The notes under the pieces were generated by a model. The model did not search any database, had not been told where the DNA came from, and saw only the letters and a list, made by a program, of their open reading frames with translations. Both the position numbers and the translations under genes were made by a program. From assembly GCA_025345505.1 (NCBI GenBank), contig JANVCC010000012.1:10664138-10728137 (forward strand): a DNA stretch of 64,000 nucleotides, written 5' to 3'. Within the stretch, counting starts at the first letter, position 1, and the number at the start of each line of letters is the position of its first letter. Positions 1 to 48,339 of this stretch are shown in pieces. The stretch comes from Todiramphus chloris collaris. Its lineage: Eukaryota; Chordata; Aves; Coraciiformes; Alcedinidae.

Positions 1-34849
<34,849 letters not shown>

Positions 34850-34890
34850 CTTGTTTGTTTGTTGCTTTTTTACACTAGGTATTACTGAGA

Positions 34891-34937
34891 GGGGGGAAAA
34901 AAAAAAATAAGGGAAAAAAAAAAAAAAAAGAAAGAAG
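34891..34937 (+). repeat. G6 plus A-rich low-complexity tract just after the stop codon
   Basis: G6 followed by long A runs broken by TAAGGG and G, beginning 42 bp after the TAA. It could cause internal oligo-dT priming in cDNA work and false 3' ends. Confidence 0.88.
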
Positions 34938-35594
34938 CCAGTACTGACTAAAAATCTGGGGAGAGGAAGGGGTTTGAAGGTTTTCCTTCCTTCCACTAAT
35001 CTACATCCAGGAATATTCAAAATGATGGGAGAAATTAAAAATGAATTTAAAAAAACGAGCCAGGTGATTGTACCTTGCTCAGCTCCTGTAACAGGTATCA
35101 CGAGAGAATTTGCACAGGCATGCAAAGATGGGTTGAATTTTAGACGCACGAAGTAAGATCTAATGAGAGAAGTTGGGTTCCTAAGCAGCCATCTGCATTG
35201 CCTGTACTGCAGATGAGGCAGCTATTGTGGCGAAACCCAATCAGATTGAAAGGTCAACTGTCAAGGCTGAAGTAGCACTAAATGTTTGCGGAATGTAAAG
35301 GCTTTACAAACTTTCTGCACAGCAATAAGTCAGTGAGTCAGCTCCTGTAGGTCTTAGCCATCACATTTAATTTTTCTTCTCTCCCCTAATCTAAACATTT
35401 ATGCAAGACTGTATAACAGATAGCAAACTGTACTGGGAAAGAAGGCAGTACACACAGCAACCAAATGCTTTCCAAACACTTTTATGTTATAAATCACTTT
35501 TTTTTTCTTTTCTAAAAATATCATTCTTTTAAAGTGTAAATCACCCCTTGTAACATTTTTAATCATGGTTTTATATGTTTCTTTTTCTTATAAG

Positions 35595-35620
35595 AAAAAA
35601 AAAAAAAAAAGAAAAAAAAA
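35595..35620 (+). repeat. A16-G-A9 tract
   Basis: A long A run in the presumed 3' UTR, with no AATAAA just before it. This is another likely site of internal oligo-dT priming rather than a true poly(A) end. Confidence 0.88.
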
Positions 35621-38600
35621 TCCCAGTGACTCTGTCACTCTAGAATATATATAATTCTATTTTATACATGTCTCGCTACTAGTTAAACATGTAATCTGCT
35701 TTACCAACTTTACTTATGTTAGCACTCTACTAACACATGTGAGTGGATCTAGCAGCAGGCGGAAGGTGGTGTACTGAATATTTCAGCACCAAAATCCATG
35801 ACACAAACCTCAAATACTAAAATGTCATCAAGAAAGTGAATGTTAGGGCTCTTTTAGTGAGAGCCTATTTCAGGCCATTCACTGGTAATGCACACTAAGA
35901 GGATTAGTGGGTAGTTTTACATATTGTATAACTTAATCCCTCAGTCTTCCTAGAGTACCTGTAAAGCAATAGACCTTGCAGCTATGGGCTCTTCCAAAAC
36001 CCAGAAGACCGTGAGAGTTGTGTGGAACAAACTGAAGGCTGGGGCTGTGGCTTAGCAGCGGCAAGTTTAACAACATCCCCAAAGAGCCCATATCTAAGGG
36101 GCCTATTGAAAACGTCACATCTGAGGGAAGGAAAAAACCAACCCACCTTAAAAAGATTACATTACTGAGTCTTTTTGGAGCCGTGAGTTCTAAATCAATA
36201 ATTCTGTCAGCATCTGTGATGTGGAGTAATACAGATAAAGCAGCATCTCTTTCCTCCTCCACCCCCTCCACCCTTAAGAGTGACAGGCTCATTACTGTGA
36301 GGTTTTAGCATGCTGTTGAATCCCAGTGGGAATATGTAAGCCAGTTCTGTAGGTTTTGCTGAGAGTGTCCTGACTATACATTGCCTGTGAAAACCCAGTT
36401 GCAAGAAGCTGACTGGGTGTGTCGGGTGGTCTCATGAATATATGGGCTGTTGCTTTGTGGTACAAGGCAAATGTATTGCAACCAGGCTCTTTTTTACATC
36501 TCACCCGGAAAGTAAGAGTACTTGCAAAGTTTTCAGTAGTTGGCACAGTGTTTGCCTCAATGATGGTATCTGGGGGAAGAAGGGATATGGCAGGAGCCAC
36601 GGGGTTTGGACCACTGGAAGCTCTTATGGCTTGGGAGTGTGCCTGTGTTGCCCATATGGTGACTAGCAGTGGTCACAAACCCGAGGTATGCTTCATTGCA
36701 CAAAACTTCCCTTTAGCATCCAGTCGCAGTGACCCTCCAAGTGAATGCCCTTTGCAGAACCCACAAATGCTGCTCGGTGGATATTAGTATTCAAGCAAAG
36801 AGATACTTCTGAAACTTCCTCCCTAGCAGAAAATAAGATAACCAGATATTTTGCCCTGAAGCAAAGTGTTACATTCTGCCTAGCGAAACAAGTCATCAGC
36901 ACAACTGGCAACGTTTACTTGCCCCTGGATAAGTCCCTTCTCTGACCAGAAGGAAAGGAAGCTGTGTCCAGGAATGCACAGGCTCTTTGCTTGGACAAAA
37001 AACATTTGCTGCTGTAGCAGCTGGGAAGTTGCAACAACTTCAGCCTTGTCAGAAATCAGGAGGACACCTTGAAGACAGCCAAACAAATTTGAGGTGAGGG
37101 GAAAAGATCTGTTTTCCCTGTTTTCTTCAGACTCAGGATTGGGGCTGGCTTTCCATCCAAAAATCATTCCTTAAATATACTTTCACTGTAGAATTTACGC
37201 AATGGTCATTATTTAATTGAAATAACAATTACTCCGTCTCCTGCCTGTTCAACAGGCAGCTGCAGTGGCTTTTAAACTTGTGAGGGCATTAGTAAATCAG
37301 CTGTGAGCTGCAGAGGAATTGCAGACCACTTCCAGCAGCAGCAGTCTGCTGGCTTGGGGGACACCTGGAACTGGGAAATGTATGAGAGATGTTGTTTGTA
37401 CACTGCAGAGAGGATTTTACACCTCTGCTATCCCCTGCGAACACCAGACACAACGATGGCTACCAGAAACCTCTTCACATCTAATTGAAATGCATAGATA
37501 GAAGCTTCTTTAAAGACGCGTCCAAAGACAAGCTTGTAGGTTCACAGATCTCTCAGCACATGAGGCCTTCAGAGATCTTCAAGGAAAGTGATAAAATAGG
37601 TGATCAAGTTACTCCTCTATCTCTAAACCCAGACCCATCAGAAAAAGGATGTGGAGGCACTCCTATGCAAAGTGCCACAGGACGTGCTTGGGTGTCCACA
37701 GAAGGCAGGGCAAGAAGTCACGCAGCCCTTGGTTTTTGAAGGATATTTGCCCAGCCCATTCTTAAAAATCTTTCAAGGGCAGATTCCTCTCCTAGCAGGT
37801 CCCACCAGTGCTATGTTACCCCACTACTAACTAGTAAGTCCTGCTGGCTAGCTGGGACTGGAAGGAGGAAGAGGAGCCATGCCCCTCTCTACACAAGCAA
37901 GGACAGGACCGGCAGGACACAGTCTCTGAAGCATCTCCAAAACAGAGGAAACCCAAAACAGAGCTAAGAACAACTTAAATACATTTTTCACCATGTTTCA
38001 CCTCAAGCCACCACTCTGCTCCCTACTTCCAGGCTTGGTGAGGTAAAGCCATGCAAATGTCCAAGGCAAACTCAGCCCAGGTCCATGAGGTTTCTGCCTG
38101 AATCCTGACGTGTCTGAGAGATGTACCAAATACTCCTCTACAGGTAGCTTGAATACCTCAACATGAACCAGAAATGGCATGTTCTCAAGGTTTCAGACTA
38201 TGCTAAGCCACTTTGGCCTTCCTCCTCTTCGACTTTTTCCTCTGGAGCAATTATCATCACCAAAGTCAATTGGTCCTCATTGCGCCAATTGATTAATAGG
38301 TGCAGATTCCGTGCTCTGTTCTCAGTCCAAAACACTCCCAGTGGCTAACTGTGCATAAGATTTCACACTAACTGGTGAACCTCCATTTTGGAAGACTACC
38401 TAGGCCTAAGCAGTTTTTTGTCATACTCTTAAGTGGCTTTTTAGCCCAGGTATCACTGTGGTTTTGTTTGCAATACAGATGATCCAATTTTTGTATAAAT
38501 TCAGCGAATAGAACAGAATATTGTACAGTGTCAGGCACTGACTAAAATCCAACAGAAAAAGTTTTAGCTGAGGCTAACAAGACTGTATAGGACTGTGGCT

Positions 38601-40362
38601 CACTGAGCACATATATCTTCTACAAACATTAAAATTTCCATACAGTAAGGTATGGTGTACAGTATATTTTTCCAGTGGGGTAAGCATGGGGAAAAAGAAC
38701 CAACCTAACGTAATTCCTAATGTTGTCTTCACACAAGCTCACTTTCAATTTACAAGTATTCTAACTGGAGGAAAAATTGAAGAGAGAAAAGTTGGTATAG
38801 CTAGAATAACTACGCTGTAGAACTGAATTGATGAAGCCAGAATTTTCTTTAAGTGAAAATGTTCTAGTTAGATTAAAATTAGAACTGTGAAGGCTGAGGA
38901 AAACCTGTCTGGCAGAGAAAAAGAGCTGCTTTTCCAAAGACAAGCAAACACACATATCATGGTCAGCTGCATGAACCTGGAGGGAAAACAGTACCAAAGC
39001 AGCCTGAGGTTACACTGAGCCACATGAGGATTCGCATCTGCTCTCAGAAGCTTTCTGAGCCAGCACTGAACTCAGGTAAAACGTGTACTGTAAATTGAAA
39101 GGTGTACTTCTAAATGCTTTGCTCTAGGATGGCTGTCCTCCTGGTAGCCACTAAATCCCACCTTGGCCAACACCTTGTTTATTTTTATTCCAAGAGAGAA
39201 CAGAGTGATGGCACAACTGGGCAGAGTTCAGGAGAGTCAGAAGAAAGACCATGACTCCTTTTAAAAACTGAGCTAGCCAGAAACAGCTCTCTAGCAAGTG
39301 GATTGCTTTGAAACTTAGCAAACTGGTGTTCCTCCTGTTCATTAACTTTGGAAGCAGATAGCACGTTCAAGGAGCTGCAGGGAAGGGAAGTAGAGGTAAC
39401 AGGAGTTAGCCTGGGGTTCATGGGGGTGCAGGAGGGGCAGGGATGGCTCTGCTGCATGAGCACTGGGAGCACGGCAGTGCTGCTGGGTTTTGATGAACCA
39501 CAGCTTGTGTGGTAAAGCGTGAGCCCCATGGGAAGGCACTTTTTGGAAGACTCTGATCATAAAGGATTATCCAGAGCCTTTTCCTCCCCTGTCTTTACAA
39601 GTGTTAAAACCCCAATCCATACAAATCGTACAATTAGCTATGCAGGGGCAAAGTATTTCTTCCATGGCTTAATCCCTACGTTTATCACCAAAAATACTTG
39701 TCACTTATTTTCTTATGAATACTCTGAAATAAGTAAGCCTTCCTGGGGCACACACAGGTCTGATGAAAAGAGGGCATGGAGGGGAGAGAGGCCCTTCCCC
39801 TCCCCAAAGATGGGCAGCATCTTACACCCATGACCAGGCACCACGTCATCACCACAGGGCACCCCCAGGGACCCCAGCCCAGTGCAGGGGAAACCTTATC
39901 CCCTCTCCCCCTCTCCCCAGTCTCAGAAGAGAACAGGGAAGGGCTTCAGCTCCAAATTATGTCAAGGATGGGCCTCCATGGAGCCCTTGTGAAACTTGGC
40001 CGCTGCCAGGAAAGCGCAACGGAAAACTTTTGGGGTTTTTTGGGAAAGACATGGCAAAAGCATCCCTGGATGGGATTCAAACATGGATTCCTGCCCGTGG
40101 CACGTAGGGTGGGGCAGAGTGGCATGCCCCAACATGCCACCACTTGCCCCATCATGGTCCTGGTACAGCTTCCTGCCTAGAGAGAAGGCATCTCAGCATC
40201 ACCTGCGGCTGCCTGGAGCAGCCGCTTCTCAGGCACGACTTAGTCCGATGTCGTTGGTGTTCTGCAAGTCATCACCCCTTTTTAATTTGTGAGAAGGAAA
40301 AAAAATTCAGCATAAACAATTCTAGGTTATTTAAGCTCCAAGAAGTCTTAATCTGTGCGTCA

Positions 40363-40368
40363 AATAAA
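40363..40368 (+). terminator. PTCHD1: AATAAA poly(A) signal candidate
   Basis: A canonical hexamer followed within 40 bases by a GTTTTCGTTTGGGCTTTTTTT stretch that can serve as the U/GU-rich downstream element. It is a possible proximal cleavage site for PTCHD1 mRNA. Confidence 0.45.
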
Positions 40369-40486
40369 TGGCTTGCAAGATGTCAGGGGTTTTCGTTTGG
40401 GCTTTTTTTAATCTATTTTTAATATTTTTGTATTAATTTAGGGTAAAAAATTGTATAATGAATCTCAATGTATAGCATAAGCCTAA

Positions 40487-40492
40487 AATAAA
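40487..40492 (+). terminator. PTCHD1: AATAAA poly(A) signal candidate (preferred)
   Basis: A canonical hexamer in an AT-rich stretch, followed by TGGCTGTCTCTCTCTTTGC and a further GT-rich segment. The layout is that of a mature vertebrate 3' end, with cleavage expected near 40510. It is the strongest such arrangement I see downstream of the PTCHD1 stop. Confidence 0.5.
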
Positions 40493-40510
40493 ATGGCTGT
40501 CTCTCTCTTT

Positions 40511-43500
40511 GCTTCCTGTGCTCCCAAACTGCTGTAGAAGTCCCATGCCATCACCAACTCAACAAACTGATTTACCTGGCCTAATCCAAATAATCACGCT
40601 GCGCGTCCTCTCCAGCTCTCATCAGAGAGGGGTGGTGGAGCAGTTCAGGGACACCTGCTGCAGCATGGAGCCAGCAACATCCCAAAGCTGAAGGGCACAC
40701 TGCTTCTCCAGTAGCCCCTCTTGTCCTGGGCTGCACACTAATCAGCAGCAAGCATAGGGAAAATGTATTCTCTTCACATCTATTCTTTTCCATCTTACTG
40801 GGATGCAAGTCCTTTGGTGGGGCGGCAGAGGGAAGTTCCTAGCTAATCCAGCAGCAGAACCCCAGCTCAAGTAGGGAAACCAGCAGCCTAGGTAAAAGTC
40901 TCAAACTGATTTGATCAAACATCTAGGGTTATCTGCTCAGACAAGAATGAGACCCACCGAGATCTGGTAGGTAGACCTGAAGTATTACTAATAAACAGAA
41001 TTATTAAAAGTTTTATTATCAGCACCTTAGCATCCACAAACTTAGGAAGCCCCATCATCACTGAGAGACCCACCTTTCCCACATCCCACACCCAGGTAGA
41101 CCATTTGTTACACTTCACATTGTTTTGGGGAAGGGGAGCAGCACTTCTGTAGGCTCACCTAGATCAACTGCTTCAACAGAGAAACAAACCACCTCACCAA
41201 GGGACAAGGGTGATAGTTACAGCTGCTCTGTCTGTCACACCTGGTTGCAGCAATGAGAATCAGTTTACTGTAAAAAGCCAGACCCAAGCCCGAGTCACTG
41301 CAGACAGTAGCAGGACAGGGCTTTTGGCCACTTTAGTTTAATGGGAAGTTTGGGTCTGCAGTTTAAAGGTGACTCCTGTCACCTGTTACTTCTCCTCGCC
41401 CTCTCCCTTCCAGTTGGTTTTTCTCACGTTGCCTTAAATTCAAGATCCACAAGCACTGTTGGCAAAAATTCTGCCTGGAACAAAAAATCAAATTACTTCC
41501 ATTTTCTAATTACTAATCTAATGTAAGAGAGGCTACATCTAAGAATCACACAGGAACTCAAAGAGCAAAATTCCTGTACAAGGCTGGCGTGCCTCATTTG
41601 TCTACGTTAGCAAGAGCTCCTTCATTAAATTCTCCATAGATTTAATTCACAAAAATCAGGCTTTCCAAATATGTAATCAGTGCGCTTTATTCTGAAAAGT
41701 TACCTGCATACCTTCAAAACAGAGGCATGGTAAATCTGATTTTTTATCTTGTGAAGGAATACAACTGAGCCCAACAAACATTCATGAACAGCATGTCTGA
41801 ATTCCACATGCAATTCTTAACGCTGCTGCATACAGAAAAGAATATCATCATTCCAAAATGGTTCCTTATTTTATACAACTAAATTGCACACAGAAACTAG
41901 GCAGGATTATGGACTTCAAACAAGTGAAGAGTGAACGTGTTTATATTCATCCTGTAAATATTACTTAAACATGTAAAGGTTAATGAAAATATAGAACTTG
42001 CTGAGGAGAACAGGATTTGTTTTGCTGATTTTGGTTTACTGTCAGAGAATAACAAATATTTTCCAACCACCCAGCTAGAAAGAATCAGTGAATAAGACAT
42101 CTAACAGTCCATTGTCAGAAATAAAAGTCCAGTTGAAAATTTATACATATGGGAAATGTAAGAATCATGTTAAAGACCTTAGTAGCTGGGTTTCCAAGCT
42201 ATATACAATAGACTATGTTGTAGATGAATACAGAATATTCTATTCTGATTCTCTTTGGCCGCATTCAGTCCCCTTAAATATGTTCTGTTCTGTGAGCAGG
42301 CATGCTTTTGAGCAAGATAGACACTGAAGTTCCTAGAAACTACCAAGTTGCACAGTTTTCTGGAAACAAAATTTTAAATGTATACAAACAAAATGTTGCC
42401 AGAAAACACAATTTGCAAAAAAATATGCCTTCCCATACTGATTATATTTCATAATAAGCAATCTGTTCACTGATGCTACAAGTAAAAATTATTTTATATT
42501 TGTCAGCTATATTCAGAAAAATGAGATGTCCCACTAATGTATATATAGTGCATACACCCCCATATACCAATTATGTATTTTTTATACACCCAGCTCAAGA
42601 TGGATTCATATAAAGAGGAGGAAAAGCCAACCCAGAGATGTAGTTGAAAGCTAGTAGGAGGAATGGTTTAGCTGTCCTGAAATTAGTAATGAGTCATCAG
42701 GGGAGGAACAACAGAGAAGTTTGTAAGGAGTTTAGGAACAAAAAAGAAAGGCAGAGCTGTTGAGAAAGGAAAATACTCAGCTTTTACTGTGTCAGGTGGA
42801 TGGGAGCAAAATGATATAAAAACTTCAGTGTTGCAAAGTGAAGGAAGGTCTAACGTAGAATGAGGAGTGAGCAAAATTATATGAGAGTGTTTTAAGATTT
42901 GCAGCTGTATTGTATATTAAAGCTGTCTGATAAAAGACAGGGTCTGTCCATGTGTGGAAAATAAAAATTCACAGCTGCCTAATTATATGAATTCAAATAT
43001 AGATTCAGTACGTCATTGCTTTGGAATAAAAGATGGATATCATTCATAATCTAATCTGGAGCCCAGAGCTGGAGTCTTCAGCATTATGTATATACAATAT
43101 CATACATATACAGAAAAAGAGACCAGTAAGGTGGATTTTGGCTCCTAACTTGCTGAAAAATGGCAAACGGATCCTTGCTCTTCTTTACTATAACCCTTAC
43201 TTAGTGAAGAGCAGCTGACTTTTAATGTTTCTGAAATAGCCATACCTTCCTGTAAAATATTTGTGCATTAGAGGGATTTTTTTTCTTTTCTTTTGAAGAT
43301 GCGATCAGTTTTCTTTCTGGACAAAGTAAGCCCTCAGGCACAGTTCCTACAGCGAGAAGTGGGAAATGCCAGCTCTCTTAAGGTTATTCCCGAGTCAAGA
43401 ACACCTGCAATTGAATTGCTCTCTTTTCTTTCCTCTCAGCATGTTTTTGCAAGCTGTTCCAGACTTGCCTATTGTCAGTTTTACCAAGCTGTATACCATA

Positions 43501-46500
43501 CCCCTGGCTGTGAGAGAGGTGGGATTGTGCCAAGCCTCTCCTGGTGCTGGCTCCAGAGGCAATCACCACATTATAATTTCAAGGATTACTCCTGCTCATT
43601 GGGAGCCACCTCTGTTAATAGGTTGGATCTTACTGGAAGGGTGGCTGCAGCTATCACAAGAGAGCCAGCAACGTTTTGCTGCTCTGACATAAGTCTGGCA
43701 TATACACGCAACATAACGTATAGTATTAGGTCTAGAAAGGAGAAGCATTCAAAGCCCAGTGTCAGAACATCATATTGAATATAGTATCACCACCTGTGTG
43801 AGTATTATACAGCAGATTTGTAATATGGAAGTTGCAGAAAAGGGGAGAGTAAAGAAAGAGACAGAAGGAATACCATTTTAAACTACTCATTAGGTGCTCT
43901 CCAAACATCTCCACCAAAGAAGAATTATTGCCTCACAGTCAGTGGTGACACCAAGCCTGAAGAACCTAAGTTATGGGAAAAGGTTAAAAGAATTGGGATT
44001 AGAAAGGGGAAATCTGGAGCTGAGATACATGACTTCAGAATTATGAAAAGGATTGTTAACATCAGTGAGTTCCTTTTTTTTCGCCCAGTGTGAACTTCAA
44101 AGGCCAAATTCACAGAATACAAATTGTTTGAAGTGAGAAGCAAATAATAAGTTTGTGGAGAACGTTATCACAGGTAGAAATGACAAATACATATTTGGAA
44201 ACTGGAAAGTCAAGGGAGACAAAAAGTTGACTCGGATGAGAAATGCCCAAATTTATTGTAGACAACTCCATAAAAACCTGCACAGAAAAAACTCCCAAAT
44301 GTATTCACAGCCCTGGAGAGCTCTTCAGGTGGTCTGTTCCAGCACCATGTTGAAAATTGTGACAACTGAAACCATCAGAGCTTTCAACTGAAAAGCCTGA
44401 GTAAGGGAGAAATGGAAAAAAATTATGGGAAAAAATACTGCAATGATGTACTCTTTGTGTAAATCAGCACCTCTCCACAGACCTCAAGGGAGTTGTAGCT
44501 AAGAACATTTGTTTAAGGGACAGCTCATCACATTCCAGAAGACTGTTTTCCTCCTCCCCTTGAAGCCAAAGTTTGAGCTGCCTTTTGTCTGCCTTTCTAA
44601 GGCAGATGGTCTCTCTGACACTGTCCGAGTGACCGAATACCCAGGGGACAGAGGTAAGCACAGATCTGCATGGGTGTAATGGGAAACAACATATACCTGA
44701 GCCACTGGAGGGCAAAGCTTTATTAATCCTTCAGCAGAAAGCTGTGAAAAAGAGCACATTCATATCTTTAATGTTCTTTAAAAGCTTATAAGAAAAATTG
44801 GCCTCTGTGGTACTCTGTAGACACACTGAGATGAAGATGTGCTGGGGGGTGCCATCCAGGCATACTTATGCTGGTACTTTTCCAGTGCTTGGTAGCCCTC
44901 AGCCTTTGGCTTCATGCCATGCAGCCCATCCGAGATTCATATTGCAGGCTTTATTGAGATAACCGTTTGGTGAAAGAGCCTTTGTTCAGATCAAGCAAAT
45001 CTTTTAAAATATGAATTGGTTTATTTGCCCCAGAAGGCTTTTTGCACCTGCCATCTCTATATTCTGTTAGTATATTTGGAAATGAAGGTGGTCACAGCGG
45101 GAAAGAGAGAATTGGAAAGCAAGTAAAATTGCCATTAGTTTTGCTAAGTGGCAGCTAATTTTATGAGGCTCAATTACCACTGATTCTTTTGAACCTCATT
45201 TTGCACTACCAGATTTTCAAAAGGTACTCAATATTCCACTCCTAAGCCAGGAAGAACTATGGTTTTCAGTATACTCCAAGCAGAATATAACAGCTGGCTT
45301 CAAAACATGTTGCCTAGTGGAAATAAAACACTGGACAGGGGAGGATAGAGTTGCTGGGTCTGAGATTTTCATCAGAAAACACTGTTTTTTTCTTTTTAAA
45401 AACAAAAAAGTTCACGTTTTTACCTTTATTCTGGTAGGAAAGTCTTACTGAGTCTGACAACTTCAAAGCATATAAACTCATTGACAAAAACTTCTGTGCA
45501 GGAGGAGAGAGGCAGAAGGTGAGCTGAGAAAAGACATACCTTTTCTGATGCTCCTATAAAGTCTCGACCTTGTCACAGAGCCAGGTAACAGCAGTATGTC
45601 CAGTATCAAAGCAGTGGGGTACCTGTGTTTGGATACAATCATTTTATGGAACAGTGAAGTGGTAAGTAGTTCCCTGGTAAGACATATACCCACCAAGCTT
45701 ATTTCAAAATGCTGCCAGAGGGATGCCAGGTATTGAGCTCTAACTCCACCCGCCCGGCGAAGATGGGGCAGGTCAACTGCAAGTGAGCAGCACTTCACAG
45801 GAAGGCAATGACAAATGCAAACAATACCAAATGTGGTACTCATATGGAAAGACAGATTTGAATGCAGAATCTGCTAAATGTCACCAAAAATCCCCTGATC
45901 CTGGAAAAATAAAGTCAGGAAAAGATAGTCAATATCCAAAACCTCCCTACTTCTTGCTATGGCTTATTTCTAATGTCACCAGTTCTCTGGTATTCACACA
46001 GCTTTCAAATCCATAATTGTTTCTTTAGACTTAGTTCCCATTAATATACATTAAGTCAACCACTGAGCAAATATAAACCATAACTAGGTGGCCAGTCATA
46101 GAACTCAAGTAGTCAAGAGTCATCCTTTGCAGCTTCCCTCATTCCTAAAATACATATGAAACATATGTATTTCACAGAATAATGGGAAAAAACTATACAA
46201 AATTCTAATCTACCTGAAAACAATTTGCTTTAAGCAGGCCAAACAGTGCAAAAATTGTTTCCAGCAAATAGTTTTATAAGCTCTGAAGGTGAAGGTAAAG
46301 TAGCTCTAATCAAGCTTTCTGAAGAGAATTATAGAGAATGAATATGAAAAAGCAACTAAGGAGTGCAATTTAAAGAAGGAAGCAAGCAAGTCATGACCAG
46401 AATGTGTCTATAAAACCTTGGCAGTTGACCTTCATTGGGTGAGGATACTAAGTGGTTTGGAGAATCAGTATTTCAACAAGTTGTTGAGTATATTTTTACC

Positions 46501-48339
46501 CTTATCAAAATATGAACCAGCTCTTCAGGTAAAAACCAATCATGCAAAGTTTGTCCATTTGTCTGCTCTCGGTGAGCAAGAGAAAAATGATATTCACAAA
46601 TGAACCTGTGATCTCTGCTGACTTTGATTACTTAGCTATATTTCTGTTAACCACTAAGGGGAAAAAAAAATCATAAATAAAAATGCTCCAAAGCTTTAAT
46701 ACTTTTTCTTTTCTCAATAATCTATCCTACCCCTCCCATTAGCTTCTTCTTTTGCTATGCCAGACCTCTCTTGGGAATTCCCCAATTTTCTCCAATTGGC
46801 TCAAGCGCTCCCCTAATACACTCTTGCAATTGTAAGCACTCAGGGGTTCCACTAAAAGGGTGGCTGGATGCAGCTTCAGGACTAATTGTATCCTATGAGT
46901 TATAGAATTATGCACCAACAGCTAAAAGGACACAATTACAAGGTGAACTATGGTGACACACACTGTGTAATGTCATACAATCAAATGCAATGTTTAGTAA
47001 ACATGAACCTCTTTGTCATTTTGTATTTATTTATACAGGTTTAAAAAAAAAAATAAAGCACACGTTTAAAAATATCCCTTTTTCCTTTGTGTCTCTGCAG
47101 CATTACGCAACTTCCTGGCAAGGCTGATGGGTAGGCAATGACTTGGTCCGTGCCTGGGGACAAGGCAATGACTAGCAAAGAATATGCAATGCCTGTTTGA
47201 TTGTATTACACCTGCAAAGAGAGAGCCACAGCCTTCCAGTGAGAGTGGGAGAGAAAAGGACCAGCTTACTAGGGGTTAGCTAGGAGCTGCCGAGTTGGGA
47301 AAACCAAATTTCTGCAGACCTTGGAGCTTTAACTAGGTCACTGCTTAAAGGACTGCATTTTACCAGCAGCGTGTTTACAGTCCATTGTGCCGGTAATGGA
47401 ACATCCAAGGATTTCAAATGCCTGCGCTCTATCCTTCACTGCAAAGCCCATGGGAAGAGGAGAGGGAGAAAAAAAGTCTTCCACCCGTGGCTGGAGAACA
47501 GGAATGCCCTAAAAACCAGGGAGGTGATACACAGCTCTGCAGAAAGCCAGGCTCTTGCCGGTTCACCCGAGGATCCACGTATTGTCCCGCCAGGTCTCCA
47601 TGACATGCAAAGGCAAACCTCCAGTAGGACTGTCCCCGTCTCCTCTGGGAGTGACAGCGCACATTTCCAGACAGACCTGTCTTTCTTTAGAGAAAGATTT
47701 TCCTGGCACCTTGCCCTCCTGCACTGCCATCCTCCTTCTCTCTCCTCATTTAGTCTCATCCTCATTTACCTCACACACACGCACATAAAATATTCCTATG
47801 CGAAAAGGTGATCTCAGACCATTCCCCTCCAGCCCAAGCCAACACGACATCCATTGGCAATCTGTAATTCTGGCAAAATGAACAGCTTTCTGCTTTCCTC
47901 ACTACACCACAGAAATACAGAAAGATGATCTAACAGCTGATACCCAAAATACTGATGAGGGAGCGAGGGGCAAGCATGCTACTCATTTTTACAAAAAAAA
48001 TGTGCTATGAGTCTGGTGTAAGTACAACAACTGTTAAAATTATAACATATGTGGAGAGGCCATATTATTTTTTTCAATGGTTATGGAATCGTAGTGTGTT
48101 TTTGCAGTAGCGGTTCACTTTGAATACAAAGCAAATAAAGTGCCAAATGGCACTATTTAGGAAAAAAAAAAAAGTGACTAGGAAATTTAATTGTGTTCAA
48201 ATCCCAGAGTTATTGCGGCACAATGGGAATCATCATGTCGAATTTAAATTCCAGCTCTGTACTCCATCACTGCACATTTGCAATGTATGTGTGTATAAGC
48301 ATAAATTTTGCACACCCTTAGCAGACACGTGAAAGAGAG
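40511..48339. other. Intergenic (or further 3' UTR), no gene seen
   Basis: AT-rich noncoding sequence. Short open frames, the largest of 161 codons at 43293-43778, show no recognisable family, no hydrophobic periodicity and no flanking splice logic. A weak, old CR1-like stretch lies near 43955-44060. Nothing else is recognised. Confidence 0.7.
43955..44060 (+). mobile_element. Possible ancient CR1/L3-type LINE fragment
   Basis: A run containing TTATGGGAAAAGGTTAAAAG, then AATTGGGATTAGAAAGG and ATACATGACTTCAGAATTATG, resembles the ORF2-end region of old CR1/L3 elements. The usual order there is a bend with AAAGGTTAAAAGAATTGGG, then a GACATGAT segment. Divergence is high and the 3' end is not visible. 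Confidence 0.35.

Larger units (their letters stand above)
34850..40510 (+). other. PTCHD1: Candidate long 3' UTR of PTCHD1
   Basis: About 5.6 kb of AT-rich noncoding sequence follows the stop codon. I find no AATAAA before 40363 (ATTAAA variants occur at 38629 and 38872), and AATAAA hexamers at 40363 and 40487. The second is followed by a U/GU-rich stretch, giving a credible cleavage site near 40510. Human PTCHD1 also has, as I recall, a very long terminal exon. The extent is inferred from signals only; earlier or later ends are possible. No repeat element was recognised here apart from A-rich tracts. Confidence 0.45.

Noticed and set aside
43293-43778. 161-codon open frame on the + strand
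   Set aside because: No recognisable motif, ordinary intergenic base composition, and overlapped by other equally open frames. Treated as chance.
47371-47811. 146-codon open frame on the + strand with overlapping antisense frames
   Set aside because: Several frames are open on both strands at once because of local GC content. No domain or splice context.
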